A stretch of DNA of 64,000 nucleotides, taken from positions 28,002-92,001 of IMG/VR virus record IMGVR_UViG_3300021375_000017; one strand, written 5' to 3'. This document shows positions 23,705 through 32,454 of the stretch, piece after piece. The stretch comes from a virus. The translations under genes were made by a program, and so were the position numbers. The notes below the pieces were generated by a model. It saw only the letters and a program-made list of their open reading frames with translations. It made no database searches and had not been told where the DNA came from. Position 1 is the stretch's first letter; each line of letters opens with the position of its first letter.

Positions 23705-24463
23705 ATGGCACTTTGGGGAAATAATGACAATGTAGATAGCGTAGGTGCTGTCGTCCTAGATTATGATACTGGTGTTGTTACTGGAACCGGTACTTCTTTT
23801 GGCCAGACCGGATCTGCTCAAGAGGGTGATGTACTCCGTTTTGGCACTAAGGCAACTACTTACTTTGGTGATGCAGTAATCGTTTCGATTGCATCTACCG
23901 TCCAATGTACTATTGGTTCTACTGCAGGTCTTTCTGGTGCCGCTATTGCCGGTGTACAGTTCGGAGTATCACAACTTCCAAAATATACTATTCTTGACAA
24001 TACATACAGTGAAACAAGAGCAGAAAATACATCTTTACTTGCAATTGTAAATACTTCGACCAGTACTATAGCAGTTGGTGGAACCACATTGATTCCTGTA
24101 ACTTCTGCTGAGGGAATCATTGTCGGAGATAGTCTTGAGGGTCCAACGTTCTCATCAACTTTAATTTCTGTTGTAGCTGATACACAACTGACTCTTGCAA
24201 GTGCTATTGGTGCAGGTGCTACCGTTAGTGCTGGTGCTGCACTCACAGTCAGTAGAGCACAAGGTGGGTATGATGCATTTGTTTACGGTACTAATGAAGT
24301 TTCGACTGAAGCTGAAACAGGTACTCAATATGAACTAACTCATGGTGGTTGGGTTGGTGTTACAACTTATACTGATAATGAAGGTAATTTGAGAGTTAAG
24401 AAAGAAACTCTGGTCGCAATGTCTGGTATTACCACAGGCGGAACAGACTACCACACTCCCTGA
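23705..24463 (+). CDS. predicted virion structural protein, beta-rich, 252 aa
   Basis: A glycine/threonine/valine-rich protein with repeated beta-strand patterns (GDVLRFGTKATTYFGDAVI, TTLIPVTSAEGIIVGDSL, DTQLTLASAIGAG) and few charged residues, typical of decoration, fibre or tail-surface proteins. It starts MALWGNNDNVDS, has no signal peptide, and sits directly behind a late promoter. I recognise it as a common cyanomyovirus structural type but cannot assign a T4 number. Confidence 0.65.
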   Translation: MALWGNNDNVDSVGAVVLDYDTGVVTGTGTSFGQTGSAQEGDVLRFGTKATTYFGDAVIVSIASTVQCTIGSTAGLSGAAIAGVQFGVSQLPKYTILDNTYSETRAENTSLLAIVNTSTSTIAVGGTTLIPVTSAEGIIVGDSLEGPTFSSTLISVVADTQLTLASAIGAGATVSAGAALTVSRAQGGYDAFVYGTNEVSTEAETGTQYELTHGGWVGVTTYTDNEGNLRVKKETLVAMSGITTGGTDYHTP

Positions 24464-24469
24464 TAAGTA

Positions 24470-24862
24470 ATGATTTTCAATGAATTGAACGAAGGGAATT
24501 TCCTTCTCTTTGCTATTAAATATTATGAAAATCCTCAGGCCTTAACAAAGGAGGATTTTAATAAAGACTTGAATCACTTCAAGTATATTAAGAGACTCCT
24601 GAAAAGATATAAGAATAGCGGTGAACTAAAGATACACTTACTGATAAATCACTTTATCATATTGTATAATATCTTTGGTGATGCCGCTACTCCTATGTTG
24701 TTTTATAAAATTGAAAAAGATCTGTGGACAACTGTAAAAACATTCATTGTTTTTATGGACAAACTACCTGAGTATCCTCATACTTATATTCATGATATTG
24801 AGATGGATCAAACATGCCTAGAAGAACTGGAGCGAGTTACCAATGGACAAGGACAAGATTGA
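24470..24862 (+). CDS. conserved cyanomyovirus protein, 130 aa, unknown function
   Basis: A helical protein starting MIFNELNEGNFLLFAIKYYE, with DLNHFKYIKRLLKRYK and a hydrophobic core LLINHFIILYNIFGDAA. I recall the pattern (NFLLFA..YY.NP, F..DL..FKYIKRL..RY, N..I..YN.FG) as conserved in T4-like cyanophages. It lies seven bases after a structural gene and overlaps the next by 20 bases. Function unknown. Confidence 0.6.
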   Translation: MIFNELNEGNFLLFAIKYYENPQALTKEDFNKDLNHFKYIKRLLKRYKNSGELKIHLLINHFIILYNIFGDAATPMLFYKIEKDLWTTVKTFIVFMDKLPEYPHTYIHDIEMDQTCLEELERVTNGQGQD

Positions 24863-25166
24863 TAAGTTTGTAGATGCATTTCGTTCAGCAATGTATAATG
24901 AGTTCAGTGTCAATGAGGAAGGCATGGTGGCAAATCCTCCTGGGGGATCTGGTGGATTTAGTGGTTCCTCCGCTGCTGCTGGTCCTACTGCTGGTTACGA
25001 CCCCGTTATGAAATTGGATGGTAGAAATAAGTATGTTAGAAAGGCTATCAAAGATTTGATGGATAGGAAACAGAAGAGAGTAGATAAGAAGGCTAAGAAA
25101 AAAGCATTAGAATTTAACCCATACTTCAAACCCTTCAATGGATCAGGTAAAGGTAGCTCTAATTGA
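24843..25166 (+). CDS. hypothetical protein with Gly/Ser linker and basic tail, 107 aa
   Basis: A short acidic helical start (DKDKIDKFVDAFRSAMYNEF), a Gly/Ser-rich middle, then a lysine-rich helix (DLMDRKQKRVDKKAKKKALE). It resembles small late proteins that contact nucleic acid or capsid, but there is no definite motif. Overlaps both neighbours. Confidence 0.5.
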   Translation: MDKDKIDKFVDAFRSAMYNEFSVNEEGMVANPPGGSGGFSGSSAAAGPTAGYDPVMKLDGRNKYVRKAIKDLMDRKQKRVDKKAKKKALEFNPYFKPFNGSGKGSSN

Positions 25167-25509
25167 GCAAAAATTAGATGATCTTAAACCTATCATCGTC
25201 AAATTGGACAAAGCAATTGAGAAATTATCTGAGGTAAATATATCAGTTAGCAGGATGCTTGCTGTCCATGAAGAGCGAATATCAAAACAAGAAGAGATTG
25301 ACATTGTACTCTTTGCAAAAATTGACAAACTCCGTGATAAAATGGACGCAGATCATGACAGTGTGCTGCAAAGACTACGTGGACTAGAGAAACGTGTCTG
25401 GATGGCAGTTGGTGGATTGGCAGTACTGTCATTCATCGTATCACCAATGATGCAGAACATGTTGACACCACTACCCATACCCACTACAATGGTAAGAGGT
25501 TCTTCCTGA
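25138..25509 (+). CDS. coiled-coil protein with C-terminal membrane segment (XhlA-like)
   Basis: 123 residues: about 80 residues of heptad-like helix (IEQKLDDLKPIIVKLDKAIE, IDKLRDKMDADHDSVLQ), then RVWMAVGGLAVLSFIVSPMM, a single transmembrane helix near the C-terminus. This layout resembles XhlA-type holin-associated or haemolysin-like proteins. A lysis role is inferred only; other membrane scaffolds look the same. Confidence 0.5.
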   Translation: MDQVKVALIEQKLDDLKPIIVKLDKAIEKLSEVNISVSRMLAVHEERISKQEEIDIVLFAKIDKLRDKMDADHDSVLQRLRGLEKRVWMAVGGLAVLSFIVSPMMQNMLTPLPIPTTMVRGSS

Positions 25510-25515
25510 TGACTA

Positions 25516-26505
25516 ATGGATTTTATTGATGTCAAATATATTCAACTTATATCATCAAGACTCCAGAAGTTCAAGAAGATAAAACCAAACCTGTATAACT
25601 GTCGTTGTCCTATCTGTGGGGACTCCCAGAAGGATAAGAAGAAGGCTAGAGGGTACTTCTACCGTATTAAGAATAATACCAACTACAAGTGTCATAACTG
25701 TGGGTTGAACATATCATTCAATAACTTCCTGAAACAGTTTGATGAACCTACTCATAAAGAATATATCTTTGAAAAGTTTAAAGGTAATCATACCGGGAAG
25801 AATTATCCAGTAGAACAACCAAAAGATATCTTTAAAAGGGTTGAGAGTTCTAAACCAACCTTTAAGAAAAAGGTAAAGATTGACTTACCTAATGCCTTTG
25901 ATGTTAATGTGTCAAAAGAGTATCTCCATAACAGAGCCATCTTTGATGGAAATTTTTACTATGCAGAAAACTTTCAGGTGTTTGTAAATACTCTGAAACC
26001 AGGGTCATTTACAAATACCAAATATGGTGAGAAAAGAATTGTGATTCCTCTTGTTAGGGATGACAAACTTATTGGTGTGCAGGGAAGAGCACTCTCCTCA
26101 AACCCTGTTAAATACTTAACCATTATGTTGGAAGAGGATGAACTCAAGGTGTATGGCCTTGATACAATTGACAAGGAGAATCCAATTTATGTCACAGAAG
26201 GACCATTTGACTCCACTTTCTTATCCAACGCTATTGCTATGTGTGGTAGTGATGTTGACCTCAGCACTATTGATTATCAATTCATATACGTCTATGACAA
26301 CGAACCAAGAAACAAACAAATCGTTGATCGAATCTCAAAACAAATTGATAGTGGGGAAAGGATAGTCATATGGCCATCTAACATTAAGGAGAAAGACATT
26401 AATGATATGATCCTATGTGGTCATAATGTGAAAGAGGTGGTAGAGAAGAACATCTATCAAGGATTAGAAGCAAAACTTAAGTTTACAACCTGGAAGAGAG
26501 TATGA
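25516..26505 (+). CDS. gp61: DNA primase (gp61-like)
   Basis: 329 residues. N-terminal zinc-binding domain with CRCPICGD and YKCHNCGLNI, then a TOPRIM-like core: IVIPLVRDDKLIGVQGRAL, PIYVTEGPFDSTFLSNA and YVYDNEPRNK. It works with gp41 to make primers for lagging-strand synthesis. Only 6 bases from the upstream gene, and overlaps nrdA by ATGA. Confidence 0.92.
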   Translation: MDFIDVKYIQLISSRLQKFKKIKPNLYNCRCPICGDSQKDKKKARGYFYRIKNNTNYKCHNCGLNISFNNFLKQFDEPTHKEYIFEKFKGNHTGKNYPVEQPKDIFKRVESSKPTFKKKVKIDLPNAFDVNVSKEYLHNRAIFDGNFYYAENFQVFVNTLKPGSFTNTKYGEKRIVIPLVRDDKLIGVQGRALSSNPVKYLTIMLEEDELKVYGLDTIDKENPIYVTEGPFDSTFLSNAIAMCGSDVDLSTIDYQFIYVYDNEPRNKQIVDRISKQIDSGERIVIWPSNIKEKDINDMILCGHNVKEVVEKNIYQGLEAKLKFTTWKRV

Positions 26506-28802
26506 GCAACGGTATCAAGGTACAAAAAAGAAATGGTGATGTAGAGAAACTAGACCTGGACAAAATGCATCTCATGGTTGATGAGGCATGTAAAGATCTT
26601 GCAGGAGTCTCAGCATCACAGGTAGAGATGACATCTGGTATTCAGTTCTACGATGGTATTACTACTGATGAGATTCAAGATATTCTTATCCGTAGTGCCA
26701 GTGACCTGATTGATTTGGAACATCCAAACTATCAGTTCGTTGCTGCACGTCTTCTTCTATTCACTCTTCGTAAGCAAGTCTTTCAGAATAAGAAAGGTGA
26801 TGCTCCTGGGTTGAGGGAACATATTGAGAAGTGTGCATATAATGATCATTACGATAAACAGATTTTTGAAAAGTATTCTCTTGAAGAGATTGATAAGGTA
26901 AATACTTTTATCTACCATGATCGTGACATGTTGTTTACCTATGCTGGTCTTCGCCAGGTAGTTGACAAGTATCTGGTTCAAGATCGTAGTACTGGGGAAG
27001 TGTTTGAGACCCCTCAGTTCATGTATATCATGATTGCCCTTACCATCTTTCAGGATTACCCAAAGGAGACCCGTCTTGACTACGTCAAAAGATACTACAA
27101 CGCAATCTCCAAACATCGACTCAACATCCCCACACCAATCATGGCGGGAGTTAGAACACCACTTAGACAATTTGCTTCTTGTGTTCTTGTTGATGTTGAT
27201 GACTCCCTCGATTCTATCTTTAGCTCTGATATGGCTATTGGCAGATACGTTGCACAAAGGGCGGGTATCGGTATCAACGCAGGTAGAATCCGTGGCATCA
27301 ACGCTAAAATCAGAGGTGGAGAAGTGCAGCACACAGGTGTTGTTCCTTTCCTTAAAAAGTTTGAATCAACTGTACGATGCTGCACGCAAAATGGGATTCG
27401 TGGTGGATCAGCAACAGTCCACTTCCCCATCTGGCACCAAGAAATAGAAGATATTATTGTTCTCAAGAACAATAAGGGTACAGAAGACAACCGAGTGAGG
27501 AAACTTGACTACTCAATCCAAATTTCAAAGATTTTCTACGAACGTTTCATTGCGAATGGAGAGATTAGCTTATTCTCACCGCATGACGTACCGGGCTTGT
27601 ATGATTCCTTTGGTACTGATAGGTTCGATGACCTATATGTTGGTTTTGAACGAGATGAGTCTATTCCAAGAAAGACTATCGGAGCACAAGAACTCTTTCT
27701 AGATCTTCTGAAAGAGAGAGCAGAGACTGGTCGTATCTACATTATGAATATCGACCACTGTAATAGTCACTCTTCCTTCAAGGACAAGGTGAACATGAGT
27801 AACCTGTGTCAAGAGATTACACTTCCGACAGACCCTATCAATCACATTGATGATGTTGTTGGTGAGATTGCTTTATGTATTCTGTCTGCAGTTAATGTGG
27901 GCAAGATTCGTTCTGATGAGGAACTTGAAGATTTGTGTGATCTTTCAGTCCGTGGTTTAGAAGAACTGATAGACTATCAGGAGTATCCTGTAAGGGCCGC
28001 AGAGATAGCTACAAAGGCCCGTAGATCCCTTGGTGTAGGTTTCATTGGTCTTGCACACTATCTGGCTAAACTGGGGCATAATTACGACAGTCAAGAGGCA
28101 TGGGATGCCGTTCATCAACTCTCAGAATCCTTCCAGTATTATCTTTTGAAGTCTTCAAATGAACTTGCTAAAGAAAAAGGACATTGTGAATATTTTGGTA
28201 GAACGAAGTATGCAGACGGGATCCTTCCTATTGACACATACAAGAAGGACGTGGACGAAGTTTCATCACAGGAGTTACAGCATGATTGGGAGAGTCTACG
28301 ATCATCTATATCCACCCACGGACTTAGACACTCAACACTGTCTGCTCAGATGCCATCAGAAAGCAGTTCCGTTGTGTCAAACGCAACAAATGGAATTGAG
28401 CCACCTAGAGACTATCTGTCCATTAAGAAAAGCAAAAAGGGTCCGCTTAAGCAGATTGTTCCACAGTATGGTTCTCTTAAAAACAACTATACTCTTCTTT
28501 GGGACATGGCTTCTAATCGTGGTTATATCAATGTTGTAGCAGTGATGCAGAAGTTCTTTGACCAAGCCATCAGTGGTAACTGGTCTTATAACCCTGAGAA
28601 CTACCCTGATAATGAGGTTCCAGTCTCTGTAATGGCACAAGACTTCTTGACAACATACAAGTTGGGATGGAAGACTAGTTATTATCAGAATACATATGAT
28701 ATCAAGACTGATGAAGCACCAGAAGAAACTCCCGAACTTCAAAATCTCCTAAATGATATTATGGAGTCCGATGAGGACGATTGTGAAAGCTGTAAAATTT
28801 AG
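26502..28802 (+). CDS. nrdA: ribonucleotide reductase class Ia, large subunit
   Basis: 766 residues. N-terminal ATP-cone-like VQKRNGDVEKLDLDKMH; active-site features FASCVLVDVDDSLDS and NLCQEITLPTDP; the C-terminal barrel signature PSESSSVVSNATNGIEPPR; and a CxxC tail (DCESCKI) for redox relay. With NrdB it makes deoxyribonucleotides for phage DNA synthesis. It is uninterrupted here. Confidence 0.97.
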   Translation: MSNGIKVQKRNGDVEKLDLDKMHLMVDEACKDLAGVSASQVEMTSGIQFYDGITTDEIQDILIRSASDLIDLEHPNYQFVAARLLLFTLRKQVFQNKKGDAPGLREHIEKCAYNDHYDKQIFEKYSLEEIDKVNTFIYHDRDMLFTYAGLRQVVDKYLVQDRSTGEVFETPQFMYIMIALTIFQDYPKETRLDYVKRYYNAISKHRLNIPTPIMAGVRTPLRQFASCVLVDVDDSLDSIFSSDMAIGRYVAQRAGIGINAGRIRGINAKIRGGEVQHTGVVPFLKKFESTVRCCTQNGIRGGSATVHFPIWHQEIEDIIVLKNNKGTEDNRVRKLDYSIQISKIFYERFIANGEISLFSPHDVPGLYDSFGTDRFDDLYVGFERDESIPRKTIGAQELFLDLLKERAETGRIYIMNIDHCNSHSSFKDKVNMSNLCQEITLPTDPINHIDDVVGEIALCILSAVNVGKIRSDEELEDLCDLSVRGLEELIDYQEYPVRAAEIATKARRSLGVGFIGLAHYLAKLGHNYDSQEAWDAVHQLSESFQYYLLKSSNELAKEKGHCEYFGRTKYADGILPIDTYKKDVDEVSSQELQHDWESLRSSISTHGLRHSTLSAQMPSESSSVVSNATNGIEPPRDYLSIKKSKKGPLKQIVPQYGSLKNNYTLLWDMASNRGYINVVAVMQKFFDQAISGNWSYNPENYPDNEVPVSVMAQDFLTTYKLGWKTSYYQNTYDIKTDEAPEETPELQNLLNDIMESDEDDCESCKI

Positions 28803-28815
28803 ACTAGAGGCGTAA

Positions 28816-30006
28816 ATGCAGTACGATTTCGTAGCAAGTAAAGAGTATAATAATGATAATAAGACTATTCAGGGAATGACAGTCTTCAATACCGAACAGG
28901 TCAATACCAAGAAACAACCAATGTTTTTTGGTAAACCACTTGGTATTCAAAGATATGATTCGTACAAGTATCCAGTTTTTGAGAAACTAACAACTCAACA
29001 ACTGGGGTATTTCTGGAGACCAGAGGAAGTTTCTCTCCAGAAAGATAGAGCAGACTATCAATTACTTCGTCCAGAACAGAAACATATCTATACTTCTAAC
29101 CTGAAGTACCAGATTATGTTGGACTCTGTTCAGGGTCGTGGCCCTGGTATGGCATTCATTCCTTACTGTTCCTTACCTGAATTGGAAGCTTGTATGGAAG
29201 TCTGGGGATTTATGGAGATGATCCATAGCCGTTCCTACACATACATCATTAAGAATGTGTATCCTGATCCTAGTGATATCTTTGATCATATTATCAATGA
29301 CCCACGTATCCTTGAAAGGGCTTCAAGTGTTACTGAGTCCTATGATGACTTTATTAATAGTGCCCAACAATGGGGTAACGGTAATATGTGGAAAGAAGAT
29401 TTCCGTGACACATATGCATCCAAAGAAGATATCAAAAATGTCAAAAGAAAACTCTATAGAGCAGTTGCAAACGTAAATATTCTTGAGGGTATCAGGTTCT
29501 ACGTTAGTTTTGCTTGTTCTTTCGCCTTTGGTGAACTTAAACTCATGGAAGGATCTTCCAAAATCATTTCACTAATTGCAAGAGATGAGAACCAACACCT
29601 AGCCATTACTCAGAATATCCTGAACAAGTGGAAAGATGGTGATGATCCTGAGATGAAACAGATTGCCAAGGAAGAAGAAGAGTGGGTCTACGCAATGTTT
29701 GACCGTGCAGTAAACGAAGAGAAGAAGTGGGCAGACTATCTGTTCCGTGATGGATCAATGATTGGTTTGAACGATGTTCTTCTTCAAAGATATGTTGAGT
29801 GGATTGCTAATCGCCGTATGAAGGCTATTGGTTTGAAACCTGTGTATGATGTTGCTGCTAAGAACAATCCTCTTCCCTGGACACAACATTGGATCTCTTC
29901 TAAGGGTCTTCAGGTTGCGCCCCAGCAAACTCAAGTGCAGTCGTATGTGGTTGGTGGAATTAAACAAGATGTCAGTAAAGATACATTTTCTGATTTTAAA
30001 CTTTAA
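28816..30006 (+). CDS. nrdB: ribonucleotide reductase class Ia, small subunit
   Basis: 396 residues. Di-iron ligand regions include LPELEACMEVWGFMEMIHSR (E and ExxH) and ARDENQHLAIT (ExxH-type second pair). The C-terminal tail ends DVSKDTFSDFKL, as needed to dock to NrdA. Thirteen bases downstream of nrdA and uninterrupted. A GIY-YIG endonuclease gene follows immediately. Confidence 0.97.
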   Translation: MQYDFVASKEYNNDNKTIQGMTVFNTEQVNTKKQPMFFGKPLGIQRYDSYKYPVFEKLTTQQLGYFWRPEEVSLQKDRADYQLLRPEQKHIYTSNLKYQIMLDSVQGRGPGMAFIPYCSLPELEACMEVWGFMEMIHSRSYTYIIKNVYPDPSDIFDHIINDPRILERASSVTESYDDFINSAQQWGNGNMWKEDFRDTYASKEDIKNVKRKLYRAVANVNILEGIRFYVSFACSFAFGELKLMEGSSKIISLIARDENQHLAITQNILNKWKDGDDPEMKQIAKEEEEWVYAMFDRAVNEEKKWADYLFRDGSMIGLNDVLLQRYVEWIANRRMKAIGLKPVYDVAAKNNPLPWTQHWISSKGLQVAPQQTQVQSYVVGGIKQDVSKDTFSDFKL

Positions 30007-30011
30007 TTGAC

Positions 30012-30063
30012 TTTAAGACTGAAATGTAGTATTATATAAATATTATTAGAGTTCAGTCTTAAA
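30012..30063 (+). promoter_or_regulatory. perfect 12-bp inverted repeat enclosing a TATAAATA late promoter
   Basis: TTTAAGACTGAA (30012-30023) pairs exactly with TTCAGTCTTAAA (30052-30063); TATAAATA is at 30035-30042 in the loop. The GIY-YIG ATG begins at the next base (30064). Readthrough mRNA would fold the arm against the start codon; late mRNA would lack the 5' arm. Confidence 0.8.
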
Positions 30064-30684
30064 ATGAATAATTATATTCTTTATTATTACTTAAGGGAGG
30101 ACTTCGGTTCCCCCTTTTATGTTGGTTATGGAAAACCGAGAAGAATTAATTCCAGACACTCTAGAAGAAATGGTGCTGAAATTTTACCACATAGAGAGAG
30201 GAGATGGATTGTAAAATCTGGTTTATCTAAAGAAGAAGCAATAGAACTTGAGATAAAACATATAGCACTCTGGAAAAGAGAATGTGATGGTGGTGTATTG
30301 TTAAATCAAAATCTTGGTGGAGAAGGAAAACCTGGAGGACAAAAAACAAAAGGTTTTAGTGGTAGAAAGCACACTGAAGAAGCAAAGAAAAAAATAAGTG
30401 AAAAAGTTGCAGGAAAAAATAATCCAAGTTATGGTGTTCCTTGTAGTAAAGAACGAAAAAGAAAAATAAGTGAAAGAGCAAAAGAAAGATTTGCCGAAGG
30501 ATTTAAATCTCCTTCATCAGTAACTTATCTTTTAACAAGTCATTCTAAAGAAAAATTTAAGGTATTTGGAGAACTTAAAAAGTTTTGTAAGTCTCAAAAT
30601 ATTTCATACGCAACGATGCGCGCAGCAATTCTTTATGATAGAAAAGGTCCTAGAAGAAATGGATGGAGTATTGAGAAAATTTAG
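30064..30684 (+). CDS. GIY-YIG homing endonuclease downstream of nrdB
   Basis: 206 residues. The nuclease motif appears as YYYLREDFGSPFYVGYGKP; the family block EEAIELEIKHIALWKRE and NLGGEGKPGG follow. NUMOD3-like repeats (HTEEAKKKISEKVAG, SKERKRKISERAK) lead to a C-terminal DNA-binding FKVFGELKKFCKSQNI. More diverged from the 8613 and 56873 genes than those are from each other. Inserted between nrdB and a small conserved gene. Confidence 0.88.
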   Translation: MNNYILYYYLREDFGSPFYVGYGKPRRINSRHSRRNGAEILPHRERRWIVKSGLSKEEAIELEIKHIALWKRECDGGVLLNQNLGGEGKPGGQKTKGFSGRKHTEEAKKKISEKVAGKNNPSYGVPCSKERKRKISERAKERFAEGFKSPSSVTYLLTSHSKEKFKVFGELKKFCKSQNISYATMRAAILYDRKGPRRNGWSIEKI

Positions 30685-31072
30685 GATATCATTACCAGAA
30701 GATAAGTGTGTGATAAAACTTCAGGAATATTGTAAGTTTTCTTATACTCTTTTAAAAGTTCCTGTAGTATCTAAGCCTTTATGCGCTGGCGCAAACTGCC
30801 ACAATAATGTAAATCATTATGGGAATACTTATGGTGGAGAAAAAATAAGCGGTTATTATTTAATTACAGATATTGATGATGAAACTTATGGATGTGCTAT
30901 ATACCATAGTATTTGGAAAAATACTTATGGAGACTTAATAGACATAACACCATTTGATGATGGAAGAGAATATAATATGTTTTCTGTGTTGGATGATACC
31001 GATTATTACTCTGGAGTTGTTTATGATGGAAAAGATTATAAATTATTAGAACCCGGACTTAATATTGTTTAA
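30659..31072 (+). CDS. hypothetical protein, 137 aa, with CAGANC and HYGG-type motifs
   Basis: Overlaps the endonuclease end by 26 bases, and its start is uncertain (ATG 30659; GTG 30668 or TTG 30671 also fit). Core: PLCAGANCHNNVNHYG, YGGEKISGYYLI, IYHSIWKNTYGDLIDITP, and a late FSVLDD. The order (C...N V..., GGE...GY, HS.W....G.L.DITP) resembles a family of proteins of unknown function seen in viruses and bacteria. The endonuclease insertion may have replaced its original upstream region. Confidence 0.6.
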   Translation: MDGVLRKFRISLPEDKCVIKLQEYCKFSYTLLKVPVVSKPLCAGANCHNNVNHYGNTYGGEKISGYYLITDIDDETYGCAIYHSIWKNTYGDLIDITPFDDGREYNMFSVLDDTDYYSGVVYDGKDYKLLEPGLNIV

Positions 31073-31073
31073 G

Positions 31074-31627
31074 ATGTCAAAAAAGACACGTTCTCAGGAT
31101 TCCAACTCTAAGGTTAAGGCCAAGAGACAGGATGATTGGTGGTTCCATGAGGAGCCACTAAATACCACAGATACAATGGATATGTGTGTGATTACGAAAA
31201 TCCGTGGTTGTTTCAAGGACAACCTTTTCTATCTGAGGATATTGGTGATTCTTTCGGCTTTGTCTATAGGATTACAAACCTCAAGAATGGTAGAAAATAC
31301 ATCGGGCGAAAGTACTTTTGGTCCAAACGAAAGCCTAGAGCTACAGTTAAGAACAAGTCAAGGCGAAGAGTTACAACTGAAAGTGACTGGAAAAAATACT
31401 ACGGAAGTTGTCCAGAGCTTAAGGACGATCTTACAAAGTATGGAAAGGAATCTTTTAGTAGAGAGATCATCTCACTCCATGTAACACTGGGAAAGGTAAA
31501 CTTTGAGGAGACCCGTCAGTTGTTTCTGAATGAGGTTCTGTCCCAAAAGTTGACAGATGAGACTCCTTTGTATTATAATTCCAACATCCTTGGTCGGTAC
31601 TACCGCAAGGATTATTTTAACAAGTAA
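31074..31627 (+). CDS. GIY-YIG nuclease-domain protein, apparently frameshifted
   Basis: The first frame (from 31074) encodes RQDDWWFHEEPLNTTDTMDM; the second, from the GTG at 31184, encodes CDYENPWLFQG, then FGFVYRITNLKNGRKYIGRKY (GIY-YIG core) and NILGRYYRKDYF. The frames meet at (TG)4 at 31183-31190; removing one TG gives a continuous 183-residue protein, TMDM running into CDYENPW. So this is either a genuine 2-bp slip, a sequencing error or a coupled pair. It lacks NUMOD repeats and looks like a resident gene rather than a homing insert. Confidence 0.65.
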
Positions 31628-31641
31628 ACTGATTTGGATTA

Positions 31642-32265
31642 ATGATTAAGAAAATTTTTATGGGGTTGGTTAGTGTCACTACCCTTACTACAGCATGTGT
31701 GGCATCAACAAACCTTGATAAAGAGCTTAATGACATTACAGGAACTGCTCCTACCATAGAAGGTGTAGAGGAAACACCTACAGAGGAATTGGTAAAGGTA
31801 GAAAAAACCTGGAACTGTCCTACATGTTCTCCCAATGAACAATATGTTCTTAAGAAACTTCAGGAATATACTAAAATTAGTGATCGTAATGCTCTTGCAA
31901 CGATCATGGGAAACATTAAATCAGAATCAAACTTTCGTGCCAACATCTGTGAAGGTGGTGCCCGTGTCTCCTACACTGAATGTAAGTCTGGTGGATTTGG
32001 ATTGATTCAGTGGACTAGTATCGGACGGTATAAAGGTCTCGGAAATTTCTGTGCTAGATATCAGTGTGATCCTAGTAGTTTAGAAGGTCAAGTTCGTTGG
32101 ATGGTTAATGAACCAATCTTCCAACGTGTCCTCCCTGAGTTTGAAGGACATGGAGATACTATTCCTCAGTATATGTCACATGCATATTACTGGTTAGGAT
32201 GGGGGATCAAAGGATATCGTGAACAGTATGCATATGATTATAGTAAGAAAATGGTATTGATATAA
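31642..32265 (+). CDS. exported lysozyme-like protein, probable lipoprotein
   Basis: 207 residues. N-terminal signal MIKKIFMGLVSVTTLTTAC with a near-consensus lipobox. After a linker, residues from about 55 show the phage tail lysozyme-like fold: VLKKLQEYTKISDRNALATI, GNIKSESNFRANICEGG, SGGFGLIQWTS and WMVNEP, with a catalytic-type Glu in KSESNF. It would cut peptidoglycan from the periplasmic side, at lysis or after secretion. The lipoprotein form is unusual for an endolysin. Confidence 0.7.
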   Translation: MIKKIFMGLVSVTTLTTACVASTNLDKELNDITGTAPTIEGVEETPTEELVKVEKTWNCPTCSPNEQYVLKKLQEYTKISDRNALATIMGNIKSESNFRANICEGGARVSYTECKSGGFGLIQWTSIGRYKGLGNFCARYQCDPSSLEGQVRWMVNEPIFQRVLPEFEGHGDTIPQYMSHAYYWLGWGIKGYREQYAYDYSKKMVLI

Positions 32266-32274
32266 CTGAGTCAC

Positions 32275-32303
32275 TTGACAAAGACCTCAGAGTAGTCTAT
32301 ATT
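32275..32303 (+). promoter_or_regulatory. early promoter for the tRNA cluster
   Basis: TTGACA (32275-32280), a 17-base spacer, TATATT (32298-32303). About 75 bases upstream of the first tRNA. Confidence 0.65.
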
Positions 32304-32339
32304 ATAAGGGTGGTTGAGAGACCACTGCGGTGATCCCCT

Positions 32340-32374
32340 TGGTAGTTCAGGATTAGCGGCGATAGGAACTACCA
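32340..32374 (+). other. strong stem-loop upstream of tRNA-Arg
   Basis: TGGTAGTTC (32340-32348) pairs perfectly with GAACTACCA (32366-32374) around a 17-base loop; a smaller TGGT...ACCA hairpin lies at 32311-32324. No T-run follows. Possibly a processing signal in the tRNA precursor. Confidence 0.4.
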
Positions 32375-32377
32375 CTT

Positions 32378-32450
32378 GCCCCGTTAGCTCAGGAGACAGA
32401 GCACGTTCCTTCTAAGAATGCGGTCGGGGGTGCGAATCCTCCACGGGGCG
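32378..32450 (+). tRNA. tRNA-Arg (anticodon TCT)
   Basis: Acceptor GCCCCGT/ACGGGGC (7 bp). Anticodon stem CGTTC/GAATG with loop CTTCTAA gives TCT (reads AGA/AGG). T-stem GGGGG/CCTCC with one G-T pair and loop TGCGAAT. Length 73, no CCA encoded. AGA codons are frequent in this phage (many R codons in the window are AGA), which fits a codon-supply role. Confidence 0.9.
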
Positions 32451-32454
32451 TCAT

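Noticed and set aside
23860-24246. Reverse-strand open frame in the beta-rich structural gene
   Set aside because: Produced by low-complexity Thr/Val/Gly codons read antisense; no start signals.
26757-27332. Long reverse-strand open frame (191 codons) inside nrdA
   Set aside because: Lies wholly antisense to nrdA, with low-complexity content and no ribosome site or promoter; a shadow of the real gene.
28816-30006. Possible intron or intein in nrdB, as in T4
   Set aside because: The NrdB frame is uninterrupted; the GIY-YIG gene lies after the stop codon.
31065-31484. Separate 139-codon gene overlapping the GIY-YIG-domain gene
   Set aside because: Only its first ~37 codons look coding; the remainder is out of frame with the clear GIY-YIG domain, so a frameshift within one gene is the simpler reading.
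32300-32377. A further tRNA before tRNA-Arg
   Set aside because: Hairpins are present but no T-arm or acceptor stem can be formed.
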